The position numbers and the translations under genes are program-made. From Desulfoluna spongiiphila (lineage in GTDB: Bacteria > Desulfobacterota > Desulfobacteria > Desulfobacterales > Desulfolunaceae), in assembly GCF_900101345.1 (NCBI RefSeq), contig NZ_FMUX01000026.1, forward strand, positions 1-64,000: a DNA stretch of 64,000 bases, read 5' to 3'. This document shows, piece after piece, positions 33,810 through 43,321 of the stretch. A model generated the notes under the pieces. The model was not told the DNA's origin. It did not search any database and worked only from the letters and a program-made list of their open reading frames with translations. The stretch's first letter is position 1, and every line of letters begins with the position of its first letter.

Positions 33810-34064
33810 ATGAGCAAACACACCTACCGTTTTGTTGAAGAATACACAGGAATCGCCATGTATGGATGGGATCTCGAAGGAGACCTCGACACCCTCAAGT
33901 ACTACCTTCAAAAATTTTCCGACGACTCGTTTCTCGATCTCATAATGACAAAACTGGATCAGGAAGACCGTGACGCCATCTACAGCCTCCTGACCTCCCT
34001 TCTCAAAAAACACCTCACCGAGCCGGAGTATCACCGCCATTTCCTGAAAGACGGCACCCATTGA
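33810..34064 (+). CDS. Small hypothetical cytosolic protein
   Basis: The 84-residue protein from the ATG at 33810 is acidic and helical ('DLEGDLDTLKYYLQKFSDDS', 'LDLIMTKLDQEDRDAIYSLL'). No known domain is apparent. An AGGAG lies about 14 bases upstream, a little far. It precedes the DUF89-like gene by 147 bases on the same strand. Confidence 0.55.
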   Translation: MSKHTYRFVEEYTGIAMYGWDLEGDLDTLKYYLQKFSDDSFLDLIMTKLDQEDRDAIYSLLTSLLKKHLTEPEYHRHFLKDGTH

Positions 34065-34211
34065 GACCGTACGTCCGTCACTGAGATGCCCATCAATCAA
34101 CCCGTGGTGACGCCCTCGAAACAGGGAACGAGCCCCTTGTATTTAGGCGCCCGCGGGATTGACGGCTTTGGCCCCCAACCCCAAATTCAAACCACCGACG
34201 GGAGAAAAACA

Positions 34212-36005
34212 ATGCGCCCTGCCCCCACGCCAGCCCCCTACACACCGGGAGTCGATCCGGACACCGATGCATGGTTCACCACCTTTGTTCTTGAAAACCA
34301 CCTAGACTACTTCGCCTACCCCGGTGAAGTCGCCACCCCGGAACAGGTCAAGTTCATGGTGTTCCTTGACGAGCAGGAGCGCTATTTCCCCTGCTCGGAG
34401 GCCACGTTCCGGGAAGTGATGAGCCGCGCGCCCTCCCCGTACCTTCAGCTGCGGTACCGCACCGCCCTGGACCACATCCTGGCCCTCATTGAGGCAACCA
34501 TTGAAGACCCCAAGGAGAGGGCCTATCTCACCACCCTCATCAAGACCAAATACGCCCACGAAACCCGGGATGAGATCATGATCCCCTCCCGGGTGGAAAA
34601 GCGGCTCCTGCGTATCTTTCTCAACCGCACCCACATCGCCGACCCTTTCCAGGAGACCAAGCTGAAACGCAACAAAACCGCCGCCGACTTCCTGGCATCC
34701 GACCTCTTCAGGGACGCCTTTCAGCACATCGGTGACGCCGACATGACCCCGGCCCGGGCCATGGACCAGGTGCGCACCCGCCTTGACCACCTGGCTGTCA
34801 AGCGTCTGCTGAGCCTTCTCACCGCCCCGGAGATCTGGACGGGCGACCGGACCGCCCCGGGCACCGAAGAGGCCATCCAGACCCTTTTTAAACTGCCCGT
34901 CTCCGGCGACGCAGCCACCGCTTTTTTCAACTTCCTCGGCATCCCCGCCTCCGGGGAACGATCCCCGGAAGCCGACCGTCGTACCATCTTGTGGCTTGCC
35001 AACGAATCCGGTGAGGTGATGGTGGACCTGGCCATCATCCGCTACCTCGTCTCCCTGGGCCACAAGGTGGTTGTGGCGTTTAAGGCGGGCCCCCTTTTTT
35101 CCAAGGCCGAAATCATGGGCACCCAGGAGGACCCCACCCTGGCCCACGCCCTGGACGGATCTTTTTTCATCCGCAGCGACACCCTCACCAAAAACCAACT
35201 CGTGGACATCCTGCGCCAGGAGAGCAACCTGTTGATTCTCTCCGACGGAACCCACGAGAAGCTCAACCTGCTGCTCACCTCCACCACCTTTGCCCGGCTG
35301 TTCAAAGAGGTGGACTGCATCGTCGCAAGGGGTCCGGAACAGAAAAACCGCCTCTTTGACACCCCGTTTCATTTTACCCAGGACATCTACAGCATCTGCG
35401 CCGACGCCAGCGGGGTGGCCATCGACTTCAACCCCAAATCCCCCCAGGCCATCAAATTTTCCCACAAAGACCTGGAGCGCAAAGCCCAGACCATCATCAG
35501 CGATATGAAAGCGGCCAAGGATGATGGCATGGCCGTCTCTTTTTACAGCGGCATCATCGGCTCCATCCCAGGAAAAATCGATGTGGCAAAAAAACTCATG
35601 ACCGTCTTTATCGCCCACCTGGAAGAGCAGTTCTCCCAGACCCACATCATCAACCCCTCCCTCTACTATGAACCGGGAATGGATGCCGACGACCTGATGT
35701 TCATGTGGGAAATCGTGCAGCGAAGCGGCTACATTGACATCTGGCGTTTCCAGACCTACCAGGACATCGTCACTGCCTTTCAGCTCATGGGAGAAAAGGT
35801 GCCCCCGGAGTGGGTGGGCAAGGACGCCACCTACAGCACGGGCTGCACCAAGGAGATGAAAATCGCCATGGAGGTGCAGCAGGTGCACCCGGAGATGCAG
35901 ATCATCGGACCGGCCACGGAAAAGTTCATGCGAAGGCGGGACTACGGAATCGGGAAGATGTACGACCAGCGCCTCGGTCACGCCGCCCAGATCCCCCACG
36001 AATAG
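34212..36005 (+). CDS. Large DUF89/ARMT1-like protein
   Basis: The 597-residue protein starts at the ATG at 34212 after GGGAGAAAAACA. The N-terminal 230 residues are helical and unknown. Residues about 255-400 resemble the DUF89/ARMT1 fold: 'ANESGEVMVDLAIIRYLVSL', then 'GHKVVVAFKAGPLFSKAEIM', and later 'VDCIVARGPEQKNRLF', in the places of the family's DNAGE, 'vkg.Pi.nD' and 'kG.gN.E' motifs. Typical members are metal-dependent damage-control phosphatases of about 300-470 residues; key Asp and Asn positions are changed here. The C-terminal part ends in 'TYSTGCTKEMKIAMEVQQVH'. The substrate is unknown. Confidence 0.55.
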   Translation: MRPAPTPAPYTPGVDPDTDAWFTTFVLENHLDYFAYPGEVATPEQVKFMVFLDEQERYFPCSEATFREVMSRAPSPYLQLRYRTALDHILALIEATIEDPKERAYLTTLIKTKYAHETRDEIMIPSRVEKRLLRIFLNRTHIADPFQETKLKRNKTAADFLASDLFRDAFQHIGDADMTPARAMDQVRTRLDHLAVKRLLSLLTAPEIWTGDRTAPGTEEAIQTLFKLPVSGDAATAFFNFLGIPASGERSPEADRRTILWLANESGEVMVDLAIIRYLVSLGHKVVVAFKAGPLFSKAEIMGTQEDPTLAHALDGSFFIRSDTLTKNQLVDILRQESNLLILSDGTHEKLNLLLTSTTFARLFKEVDCIVARGPEQKNRLFDTPFHFTQDIYSICADASGVAIDFNPKSPQAIKFSHKDLERKAQTIISDMKAAKDDGMAVSFYSGIIGSIPGKIDVAKKLMTVFIAHLEEQFSQTHIINPSLYYEPGMDADDLMFMWEIVQRSGYIDIWRFQTYQDIVTAFQLMGEKVPPEWVGKDATYSTGCTKEMKIAMEVQQVHPEMQIIGPATEKFMRRRDYGIGKMYDQRLGHAAQIPHE

Positions 36006-36020
36006 TGCCGCGCCCCCAAT

Positions 36021-36056
36021 AAAAAACGGCGCGTTCGATTGCCTCGAACGCGCCGT
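36021..36056 (-). terminator. Terminator of the response regulator gene
   Basis: ACGGCGCGTTCGA (36026-36038) and TCGAACGCGCCGT (36044-36056) form a 13-bp stem, followed on the minus strand by TTTTT. Confidence 0.85.
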
Positions 36057-36099
36057 GTCTGCCATGATTCATCAAGATCCTTGAACCCGGTCCGACCCT

Positions 36100-36777
36100 T
36101 TACTCTTTCCAGAGCTCCACATCAATGAGCCCCAACCGGGCAGCATACCGCACAAGCTCCATGGTGGAATGTATCCCCAGCTTCTTCATGATATTGGCCC
36201 GATGGTTCTCAACGGTCTTCGGGCTGATACACAGCTTGTCGGCGATCTCCTTGGGGGTGGACCCTTCGGCCAGCAGGCGCATCACCTCCTGCTCACGGGG
36301 AGTCAGGGAGCCGTAATCGGCGTCGGTGATCTTGGCGTCCTTCACCGGAAACTTCATCAGCTTCTCCACCACCTGGTGGGAGACGGAGCTGTCCAGGAAG
36401 TACTCGCCCTTCAGCACGGATTCAATGCCTTGAATCAATCGATCCGAGGCCGAATCCTTGGCCACGTAGCCCGTGGCCCCGGCTTGGAACGCCTCGGCAA
36501 TGTAATCGATTTTTGAATGCATGCTGACGATCATGATCTTGGTCTCCGGAAGGTAGGAGCGCATCTCCGTCGCCACCTGGACCCCGTTGATGTCCGGCAG
36601 TGAAATATCCACCACCGAAAGGTCCGGTTTCAACTGCCGGGCCATCTTGAGCCCCTGCCGGCCGTTTCCGGCCTCTCCCACCACTTTAAAGCGTTTGTCC
36701 CGTTCCACAATGGTCTTCAGACCCTCCCGAAACAACGGGTGGTCATCAATAATCAATATATTCTTTGTCTGACTCAC
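36100..36777 (-). CDS. NarL/LuxR-family response regulator
   Basis: The 225-residue protein has an N-terminal receiver domain with the acidic pair in IIDDHP, phospho-acceptor Asp in SVVDISLP and Lys in YVAKDS, and a C-terminal LuxR-type HTH ('LTPREQEVMRLLAEGSTPKE', 'ISPKTVENHRANIMKKLGI'). Phosphorylation by a sensor kinase would allow DNA binding. I chose the GTG at 36777 because GAGGAGATG lies at proper spacing upstream. No kinase gene is adjacent. Confidence 0.88.
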   Translation of the reverse strand: MSQTKNILIIDDHPLFREGLKTIVERDKRFKVVGEAGNGRQGLKMARQLKPDLSVVDISLPDINGVQVATEMRSYLPETKIMIVSMHSKIDYIAEAFQAGATGYVAKDSASDRLIQGIESVLKGEYFLDSSVSHQVVEKLMKFPVKDAKITDADYGSLTPREQEVMRLLAEGSTPKEIADKLCISPKTVENHRANIMKKLGIHSTMELVRYAARLGLIDVELWKE

Positions 36778-37001
36778 GGACGCATCTCCTCTGACTGTTC
36801 GGACATGTTGGCCCTTGCAAGATGGGAAAGTCGGCGGGGTCACCCGGTAATTCGCATTTCGCGAACGGATGATCTTCTAAAAAAAACTTGTTTAGTAATA
36901 AAAAAGAGGAGGGCAACTGTCAATAGAATAAATCGGCCGTCAAAGGGCTGCATTGTAATAGTACCGCAGGAGATGCGCTCCGCCAGCCTGAAGGTTTCAG
37001 G

Positions 37002-37298
37002 CTAATTGACGCTATGGGATGTGACGGAAAACCCCATTTCACTTTCAAAGAGCCCCACCATCATGTTGAAGGTGGTCTCATCGAGGACCGCAGGCGGCCA
37101 CCCCCGCCCCTCCATGGCCTCGTTGACGATGGCAACGGTAAAGCTCCCGCCGTCTCTAATCAGATGGAACACATCTTTGACCATGCGATGGATCTCGTCA
37201 GGGGAGTGACCTTTTTCGGCCAGGTGCCACAGCAAAGAGGTACACAGACGGGCCCCGTCCTTGGCTTGCCCTCTTTTTCCCGCAGGAATCTGCCCCAT
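37002..37298 (-). CDS. Hypothetical protein
   Basis: The 98-residue protein from the ATG at 37298, after AAAGGAGCGGGT, is probably all helical (LCTSLLWHLAEKGHSPDEIH, 'MVKDVFHLIRDGGSFTVAIV'). I do not recognise a family. It may be co-transcribed with the small frame at 37310-37561 upstream. Confidence 0.5.
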   Translation of the reverse strand: MGQIPAGKRGQAKDGARLCTSLLWHLAEKGHSPDEIHRMVKDVFHLIRDGGSFTVAIVNEAMEGRGWPPAVLDETTFNMMVGLFESEMGFSVTSHSVN

Positions 37299-37309
37299 AC
37301 CCGCTCCTT

Positions 37310-37561
37310 TCATACCGGCTGCGAAAACGTCAACAGCACGTCCATTCCTGCCGGTATCCGGACGTATCGTTTGGTTGACATGGCATCATCGGTACCCGCC
37401 GGGCCGCAAAGGACAGGCTCGCCGGCCAGCACCCTTTCCGGGGCGACGCAAAGCCACAGCACCCACCCGAAAAAAAGGTACCAATACGACAAAAATCTCC
37501 ATATGTCCCGGCCGCCGGGATGTCGAAAGAAAATTCTACGGGAGCCTGAAACATGCAGCAA
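37310..37561 (-). CDS. Possible small exported protein
   Basis: An 83-residue frame ending 12 bases before the next gene. It has a hydrophobic stretch (FLSYWYLFFGWVLWLCV) ending in VLAGEP, like a signal peptide, and a short tail with PAGMDVLLTFSQ. The ribosome site is weak. It may be real because of its position, but coding evidence is thin. Confidence 0.3.
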   Translation of the reverse strand: MLHVSGSRRIFFRHPGGRDIWRFLSYWYLFFGWVLWLCVAPERVLAGEPVLCGPAGTDDAMSTKRYVRIPAGMDVLLTFSQPV

Positions 37562-37970
37562 GAGGTCGGGGCACAGCCCCGGAGAGGGGGATCAACGGAT
37601 GAAATTCGCGGCAGAGATTGACGTTCACGATCATACGATCGAATGATGACGTTTATCCATGAGACAACCCCATCAATTCAATGGGGCCTCCTCCCGAAAC
37701 TGCTGGTAATATCCCACTTTACATTATAATCTAAAGTGTATATATCTGGGTTCCGATATATAGAAGTAGGTGAATTGAAGATTGTTCTCCCCAATTCAAC
37801 AGACGAACCAGAAGCGCCCGGTTCTTCCGCTATTCGCAACAACACTCCTCCGGCGTCAACGGCATAAGCAACATCAATCGATTCATCCCGATTTACAATC
37901 GATTCATCGTCCGCCTCAGGCTTTCCCGGCTTTTGGTGGGACGACGGTACACACCGACATGGAGGTACAC
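37562..37970. other. Intergenic region
   Basis: About 400 bases between divergent genes. A frame on the minus strand (37678-38157) is mainly antisense to the next gene and I do not accept it. No repeat or RNA gene is recognised. Confidence 0.3.
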
Positions 37971-38546
37971 ATGAGTGAATTCCTGAAAACCGTGAGAAAC
38001 TCACAGGGACGTTATCCCGGCAAACGCACCGGGAGCTATAACACCGGAGGCGGGTACTATTCCCAGGACCGCCGGGGCAACGAGCGTCGCGGGCAATCCA
38101 CCCGGGGCCGGGATCAGGACAATCGGAACTACAACCGTCAGGATGATCTCCTGACACCCATTCGCCAGCTCCTTGAGCAGGTAACCGAGAGCCAGAGGAT
38201 CCAGGAAGGGTTTATTGAGCGGCAGACCATCGCGTCCGAAGAGGTCGCTGCGGCCTTCATTGACATCGTCAAGATCCTGGAACGGCTTACGGAAGGGGGG
38301 CCCATGCCCGCACCGCCTGAGACGGCATCCCCTGCAGCGCCGGTAAGCCTGACCCAGCTGACCGATGATCAGCTCCTTTCACCGGCCGATGAACGCAGAG
38401 AAGCGATCAAGATCATGAAAAAGCTGAGAAAAAAAGGGGCCACCTACAAAGAGATCGCCCACTTCCTCAACGAAAAAGAGATTCCAACCTTCTCAAACAA
38501 GGGGCACTGGCACGCCCAGACCATCCACAGGCTCTGCAACCAGTAG
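37971..38546 (+). CDS. Hypothetical protein with recombinase-like C-terminal motif
   Basis: The 191-residue protein starts at the ATG at 37971 after GGAGGT. Residues 1-60 are low-complexity and rich in Gly, Arg, Asn and Tyr; a helical middle follows. The last about 40 residues (LRKKGATYKEIAHFLNEKEI, then 'TFSNKGHWHAQTIHRLC') match the DNA-binding helix unit seen at the end of the 'Recombinase' domain of serine recombinases. It lacks any catalytic domain. It is probably a DNA-binding protein. Confidence 0.6.
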   Translation: MSEFLKTVRNSQGRYPGKRTGSYNTGGGYYSQDRRGNERRGQSTRGRDQDNRNYNRQDDLLTPIRQLLEQVTESQRIQEGFIERQTIASEEVAAAFIDIVKILERLTEGGPMPAPPETASPAAPVSLTQLTDDQLLSPADERREAIKIMKKLRKKGATYKEIAHFLNEKEIPTFSNKGHWHAQTIHRLCNQ

Positions 38547-38669
38547 GGCCTGGAGCACAGACGATCGACCAGCCGCAGGTTACGGCCATATCGGCCAGTA
38601 GCCGCGGTTGCAAGATCACCCCAGATATACATCGGTTCGATCTGCCCTATTTCATTGCCTGCCATCAAG

Positions 38670-38690
38670 CCCCGGGCGCCATGCCCGGGG
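38670..38690. terminator. Hairpin between convergent genes
   Basis: CCCCGGGC (38670-38677) and GCCCGGGG (38683-38690) form an 8-bp GC-rich stem between two convergent stops. No long T-run follows, so it is a weak terminator candidate. Confidence 0.45.
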
Positions 38691-38694
38691 TCTC

Positions 38695-39312
38695 TCAAAC
38701 AGCCTCAGCGCCGGAATTTCCCACCGCACCGCACCCGACCCCCGTCACCAGGGAGGCGGCTACCGCTGCAAGCTTCCTGTATTCAAGGCGATCTTCACAG
38801 GTCACGGACTGAATGACCAGCCCATCAAGCACAGCCACCAGGAGGCGGGCCAAGCCGTCAGGAAAACGGCGTCCGCCAACCATGCGCAGGTACCCGTCTT
38901 GCACGAGTTGAAACCACTGCCCGTAGGTCGACTCAAGGCGTCCTTTCAATGCCGGGTTTCCGGAGAGGGATTCGTTGATAAGATAGAGGTGCAACCGGCT
39001 TCGGGTCTTGGAGCCCAGAAGCCCTTCAAACAGGGTCCCCAGAACCTCTTCCCAGGTGGGGTGCTCGTCACCTGTCTCCATCATGGCAAACACCTTTTCG
39101 GTGATCTGTGCCATATGGATGCCTGCGATATCGAACACGAGGTCGTTTTTTGTGGGGTAATAGTAGTAGAGGGTTCCCTTGCTGATGCCGGCTCTGCGTG
39201 CAATCTCAGACAAGGTGGTCTTATCCACGGATTTTTCACTGAGGCACTGCTGTGCCGATGCGATGATCCGGTCTTTGCTGTCGCCTTCCTTCAGGCCCTG
39301 TTTCACATTCAC
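38695..39312 (-). CDS. TetR/AcrR-family regulator
   Basis: The roughly 205-residue protein has the TetR HTH near the N-terminus (DRIIASAQQCLSEKSVDKTT, then 'LSEIARRAGISKGTLYYYYP') and a ligand-binding helical C-terminal domain. The start is uncertain: I use the GTG at 39312, but a GTG at 39306 and an ATG at 39351 are possible. No obvious target operon is adjacent, as it is convergent with the gene on its left and follows a PilZ gene. Confidence 0.82.
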   Translation of the reverse strand: MNVKQGLKEGDSKDRIIASAQQCLSEKSVDKTTLSEIARRAGISKGTLYYYYPTKNDLVFDIAGIHMAQITEKVFAMMETGDEHPTWEEVLGTLFEGLLGSKTRSRLHLYLINESLSGNPALKGRLESTYGQWFQLVQDGYLRMVGGRRFPDGLARLLVAVLDGLVIQSVTCEDRLEYRKLAAVAASLVTGVGCGAVGNSGAEAV

Positions 39313-39368
39313 CTGCCACCGAAATACCCTGCAATCCCCGACGGAAGGCACGGGGCCGGCCCACGGAG

Positions 39369-39698
39369 TTACAGACTGTTGATATAAGATTTCAATTTGT
39401 TCAGTTCTGTGGTGTTTTCACACATAAAACGAACGGCAAATCCATTGCCCCCTCTTCTTACAACATCCCCTGAGAGCTTGACAAGGTCCACCCCGGAATA
39501 GTCGGAAAAGAGCATCTGGACCCTCTCACCGGTGGGCGGTCCGTTTTCCGATTCAATGAACACCCCGCCGACACTGATGTCCCGAATCGGATCCGAATAG
39601 ACTCCTTCGGAGAGGGCATAATCCACATCGGTAAAAAAACAAAGTTTACGATCGTAGGCCCGCTTTGCAACAGTGCCGTCTCTGTCCTTTGTTGTCAT
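39369..39698 (-). CDS. PilZ-domain protein
   Basis: The 109-residue protein shows the PilZ pattern: a basic segment (KRAYDRKL) before the first strand, 'IRDISVGGVFIES' corresponding to the D/NxSxxG motif, and a final 'GNGFAVRFMC' strand. PilZ binds cyclic di-GMP and transmits it to motility or surface machinery. The N-terminal RxxxR motif is imperfect, so binding is uncertain. I start at MTTKDRDG (39698). Confidence 0.8.
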   Translation of the reverse strand: MTTKDRDGTVAKRAYDRKLCFFTDVDYALSEGVYSDPIRDISVGGVFIESENGPPTGERVQMLFSDYSGVDLVKLSGDVVRRGGNGFAVRFMCENTTELNKLKSYINSL

Positions 39699-39958
39699 CG
39701 AAACACCCCGCTTTGTCTGGTAAACGGTTATGATGCGATGTCCCAAAAGGGGAGTCGCTGCGCTTCGTGCCCGAAGGCAGGAAGCGGTGGTTTATAGGGC
39801 CGTTGACTTCCGCATCAAACACATAAGGTAATCGCCATCGGTTACCATGCCCCGGGCATTATCGCCGTTATGACAAAACACATGTGCCGGAGCCATGGCG
39901 CCTTATGATTAAAAGTATATAGAATTCAGATCGTTGTGTCCACACCCAAATCCTTGGA

Positions 39959-41773
39959 TCACGCATCGGCCTCATCGGCTGCCTTGAGTTCCTCAAGGGC
40001 TTCCCAGCGGCTGTAAAGGGCCTCCACCTCTTTCTGGGCATCGCCCAGAGCCCCGCAGGCCTCCTGCAACGCCGCCGGGTCCGAGGCAATGGCAGGATCG
40101 TTCACCCGGGCCTCATGGCGCGCCGCCTCCTCCTCCACCTCGATGATTTTTGCCTCGATCTGCTCCAGCTCATACTTGTGCTTGTAGGTGAATTTTTTCT
40201 TTGCCTTGGACTCCTGACGAGCCTGTTTCGCCGGCGCCGCCTTTTTTTTCACGGGCTCAGGGCGGTTCTCACGGCCCCACTGGTCGACGCTGCTGCAGGC
40301 AAAGACACCCCCCTTGTCCAGAAACCCCAGCATGGACGAGGTGATGGTCTCCATCAGGTACCGATCGTGGGAGGCCAGGACCACGGCTCCCTGGAATTCC
40401 TGGAGGCTCTCCTCCAGCATCTCAAGGGACGGGATATCCAGGTCGTTGGTGGGCTCATCCAGAAGCAGGACATCGGCAGGCTGGCGCATGAGATGGGCCA
40501 GGAGCACGCGGGCCTTCTCTCCGCCGGAGAGGCGGCCCAGGGGCAGGTCGAGCTGATCGGGGGTGAAGAGAAACTTCTTGGCCCAGGTCACCACGTGCAG
40601 GGGACGCCCCCGGTAGATCACCGAATCGCTGTCCGGTGAGAGGGCCTTTCTCAGGGGCATCTCCAGGTCAAGAGAGTCCCGTTCCTGCTCGAAATGAACG
40701 ATGCGCAGGCCCTCTGCCTCCCGCACAAGGCCCTTGTCCGGGGTCTCCTTGCCGCAGAGCTGGCGCATGAGGGTCGATTTTCCTGTGCCGTTGTTCCCCA
40801 CCAGCCCCAGGCAGGTCCCGGGGGAGAGAACAAAGGATAGTTCCTCAAACAGGGTGCGGTCCTCAAGGTGCCGCGCCAGGCCTTTGGCCACGACCAGCTG
40901 ACGGGTCTTTCTCTGCGTGGAGGTAAAATCCAGATCCATTTCCCGGTTGCTGCGGTTCCGGGTCCTGACGTCGGCCAGGTCCTCCTCCATACGCTTTGCG
41001 TTGTCGATGCGGAACTGCGCCTTGGTGGTTCGCGCCTTGGGACTACGGGCGAGCCACTCTTTTTCCCTGCGCATCACCGAAGCCAGGGCACTCTCCTGCT
41101 TTGCCTGGCTGGATAACAGCTCATCGCGGCGTCGCAGGAACTCCCCGTAGTTGCCGTCGATCTTCAGGTACCCCCCGGGGTACTGCTCGCCCAGCTCCAC
41201 GGTGATTCCCGTGACATTGGAGAGAAGGGCCCGGTCGTGGGTGATCATGATGTAGGCGAATTCGGCACGCTTGAGCACCGATTCAAGCCAGAGGATACCG
41301 GAGAGGTCAAGGTGGTTGGTGGGTTCGTCCAGAAAAAGAAGGTCCGGCATCTTGATCAGGGCCAGAACCACGGCAAGGCGTTTCTTCCATCCCCCCGAGA
41401 GGGTCTCGATGGGGGCCGACAGGTCGGGAAATTCCACCTGGCCGATGAGCTGCCAGGCCTTGCCGAAGGCCTCGGTGTCATCGGCGCAGAAGGCGTCCAG
41501 GGTTTCGTCAATAAGCCCTGAGACGGTTTTCCCCTCTTCGAAATGGCTCTCCTGGGGAAGGTAAACCGCCCGGAAGCCCTTTTTGATGACAACCTCGCCT
41601 GCGTCCGGCTGGATCACCTCCGCAAACACTTTGAGCAGGGTTGATTTTCCGGCGCCGTTGACGCCGATGAGGCCGATGCGGTCGCCCTCGTGGATATTCA
41701 TGGATATGTCGGTAAAGAGGGTCCGGGCCCCGTAGGATTTGCCCAGCCCCCTGTATTGTGCGATGAGGGACAT
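39959..41773 (-). CDS. uup: ABC-F family ATPase, Uup-like
   Basis: The 604-residue protein has two ABC domains (Walker A GVNGAGKST and GNNGTGKST; signatures LSGGWKKRL and LSGGEKARV) and a C-terminal Lys-rich segment followed by a coiled coil ('KYELEQIEAKIIEVEEEAAR'), the layout of Uup. Uup binds ribosomes and branched DNA and affects precise transposon excision. It starts at the ATG at 41773. The symbol is given from domain layout and should be checked against other ABC-F groups. Confidence 0.8.
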   Translation of the reverse strand: MSLIAQYRGLGKSYGARTLFTDISMNIHEGDRIGLIGVNGAGKSTLLKVFAEVIQPDAGEVVIKKGFRAVYLPQESHFEEGKTVSGLIDETLDAFCADDTEAFGKAWQLIGQVEFPDLSAPIETLSGGWKKRLAVVLALIKMPDLLFLDEPTNHLDLSGILWLESVLKRAEFAYIMITHDRALLSNVTGITVELGEQYPGGYLKIDGNYGEFLRRRDELLSSQAKQESALASVMRREKEWLARSPKARTTKAQFRIDNAKRMEEDLADVRTRNRSNREMDLDFTSTQRKTRQLVVAKGLARHLEDRTLFEELSFVLSPGTCLGLVGNNGTGKSTLMRQLCGKETPDKGLVREAEGLRIVHFEQERDSLDLEMPLRKALSPDSDSVIYRGRPLHVVTWAKKFLFTPDQLDLPLGRLSGGEKARVLLAHLMRQPADVLLLDEPTNDLDIPSLEMLEESLQEFQGAVVLASHDRYLMETITSSMLGFLDKGGVFACSSVDQWGRENRPEPVKKKAAPAKQARQESKAKKKFTYKHKYELEQIEAKIIEVEEEAARHEARVNDPAIASDPAALQEACGALGDAQKEVEALYSRWEALEELKAADEADA

Positions 41774-42134
41774 ATGTCTCTGCGTGTCTCTATTGTTCTG
41801 GGGCGTTTCCGCAAGGCGCGGTAAGATGCCGGTGCGAATGCCCTAAAAAAAAGAAATCCCGTCTCCCCATGGTATCCAACGGTGGTCAACCACCGCTGGG
41901 ATCCGGAAGACAGGCCGGTCCGTATCCAAATGACTGAAAAATGCCTTTTGTTTTTCTTAAAAGAGTACTACTGTTTTTGCTTTCACCATTTTGTTTTGTC
42001 GCTTCCCAGGGTGGGCGTGGTGTGACCACGCACCCCACGGCCTGAAAAGAGCCCTTCGTAATCACGGGCACTTAGTTCAGGACCGCCCCCCACAGCGACA
42101 TCAGCGGGGACCCGACAGCAGAAGGCGGACCGGA
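41774..42134. other. Intergenic region before the 147-residue gene
   Basis: About 360 bases with no gene I can support. Candidate promoters for the two divergent neighbours must lie here. An AT-rich patch spans about 41940-42005. Confidence 0.3.
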
Positions 42135-42578
42135 ATGGACAAGAGTAGCAGATATATCGACATGTGCAAAGGGGCCAGAGAAATTCAAGAAACCTGGAAC
42201 CACAAAACAGGCGACATCTTTGCCACGGAGGAAGGAGAGGTGCTCTTCTGGGTCCCGGGCAAGTACGGGGCCCCGGAAATCAAAAACGGCTTCGGGGTAA
42301 CGCGCACCGACAAGGTGGTCACCCTTGCCCGCTACACCTGGCTGCCCCGATACAGCCAGCTCATCGAAACCGCCCAGGAAGGCGCCGGGACCAGCTTCCG
42401 GGATGTCACCTTTCACTTCTACTCATGGCTGGACACCCCATACGGCCCCGAGGCAGAGCAACGCCCCAAAGAACTCTTCTCAACCAACGAGCAGGTGTGG
42501 CTCGCCTATATAATGGAGAAACGATACGACAAAATGTGGTCGGAGGCGGGGTGGAGGAAAAGCGGGGCTAAGGGCTAA
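42135..42578 (+). CDS. Hypothetical protein
   Basis: The 147-residue protein from the ATG at 42135 has no signal peptide or membrane segment. It is rich in aromatic residues ('FWVPGKYGAPEIKNGFGVTR', 'FHFYSWLDTPYGPEA'). I do not recognise the family. It stands alone between divergent and convergent neighbours. Confidence 0.6.
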   Translation: MDKSSRYIDMCKGAREIQETWNHKTGDIFATEEGEVLFWVPGKYGAPEIKNGFGVTRTDKVVTLARYTWLPRYSQLIETAQEGAGTSFRDVTFHFYSWLDTPYGPEAEQRPKELFSTNEQVWLAYIMEKRYDKMWSEAGWRKSGAKG

Positions 42579-42763
42579 GGGGAATCCTTCGTCAAGGAAA
42601 ACGTGAGACGTGGCAATTAGTGACCATCAACACAAACCCGCAGAGGCTCCCCAGTATCTTTATACCCCTTTTCCCACGGACGGCCAGAAATGATGATACC
42701 GTGTCCTCAGCCGAGCAGAGATTATATGACATTCCGTGCACTCCCCCCGCTTTGGCAGCAAAC

Positions 42764-42846
42764 GTCATTGCGGCTTCCCCTGAGGAACGAAGGGTAAACC
42801 GCAATGACAATATGCTTTCGAGGTGGCTCACCTCGCCGCCGGAGGC
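42764..42846 (+). repeat. Structured intergenic repeat, copy A (right part)
   Basis: A 10-bp outer stem GTCATTGCGG/CCGCAATGAC (42764-42773, 42799-42808) encloses a CCCC...GGG inner stem with the loop GAGGAACGA. 'GCTTTCgAGGTGGCtCACCT' follows and the unit ends at CCGCCGGAGGC (42836-42846). Loop and right end match copy B at 45444-45526, but the outer stem sequence is different yet still complementary. Confidence 0.7.
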
Positions 42847-42886
42847 AGGCTTTTCCGGCTTCTTTAATCTTAAATGACTCGTTTTG

Positions 42887-43309
42887 TCAGGCAACCTCTC
42901 GCGGGGCCAGGCTGATGGCATCGGCGGGGCAATCCGCCGCGCAGAGGCCACAGCCCAGGCAGGAGGAGAGGTCCTCCATGCAGGGGTAGCCGTTGGGGTC
43001 CTTGCCCTGGGGCGGTCCCACGATAAGACACCCCGTGGGGCAGGCATCCAGGCAGATCACGCAGGCCATACAGCGCTTCTGGTCAAAAACCGGGGCGGGC
43101 CAGCTGTTTTTTTTCATGCGCACGGCCGGAATCCCGAAGGGATCGGAAACAGCCCCTGCCGGGCAGATCCGCCCGCAGCTGCCACATTCAATGCACAAGT
43201 CGGCAGCGATCGTATGCTGCTCTTTCTTTTCTCCGGTGATGGCCCGGGTGGGGCAGATTCGGCTGCAGGAGCCGCACCCCGTGCAGGTATCGGTGATGGT
43301 ATACGCCAT
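42887..43309 (-). CDS. Ferredoxin-like protein with four [4Fe-4S] motifs
   Basis: The 140-residue protein carries four CxxCxxCxxxC motifs: CTGCGSCSRIC, CIECGSCGRIC, CMACVICLDAC and CLGCGLCAADC, each followed by Pro. It should bind up to four [4Fe-4S] clusters. It starts 12 bases after the AOR gene on the same strand and is the likely electron acceptor or transfer subunit for AOR. It is cytoplasmic, with no export signal. Confidence 0.9.
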   Translation of the reverse strand: MAYTITDTCTGCGSCSRICPTRAITGEKKEQHTIAADLCIECGSCGRICPAGAVSDPFGIPAVRMKKNSWPAPVFDQKRCMACVICLDACPTGCLIVGPPQGKDPNGYPCMEDLSSCLGCGLCAADCPADAISLAPREVA

Positions 43310-43321
43310 GAGTCTTCCCCC

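Noticed and set aside
34302..36065. 587-residue minus-strand frame
   Set aside because: Antisense to the DUF89-like gene; Gly/Val/Asp-rich with no recognisable motif. It mirrors codon bias of the real gene.
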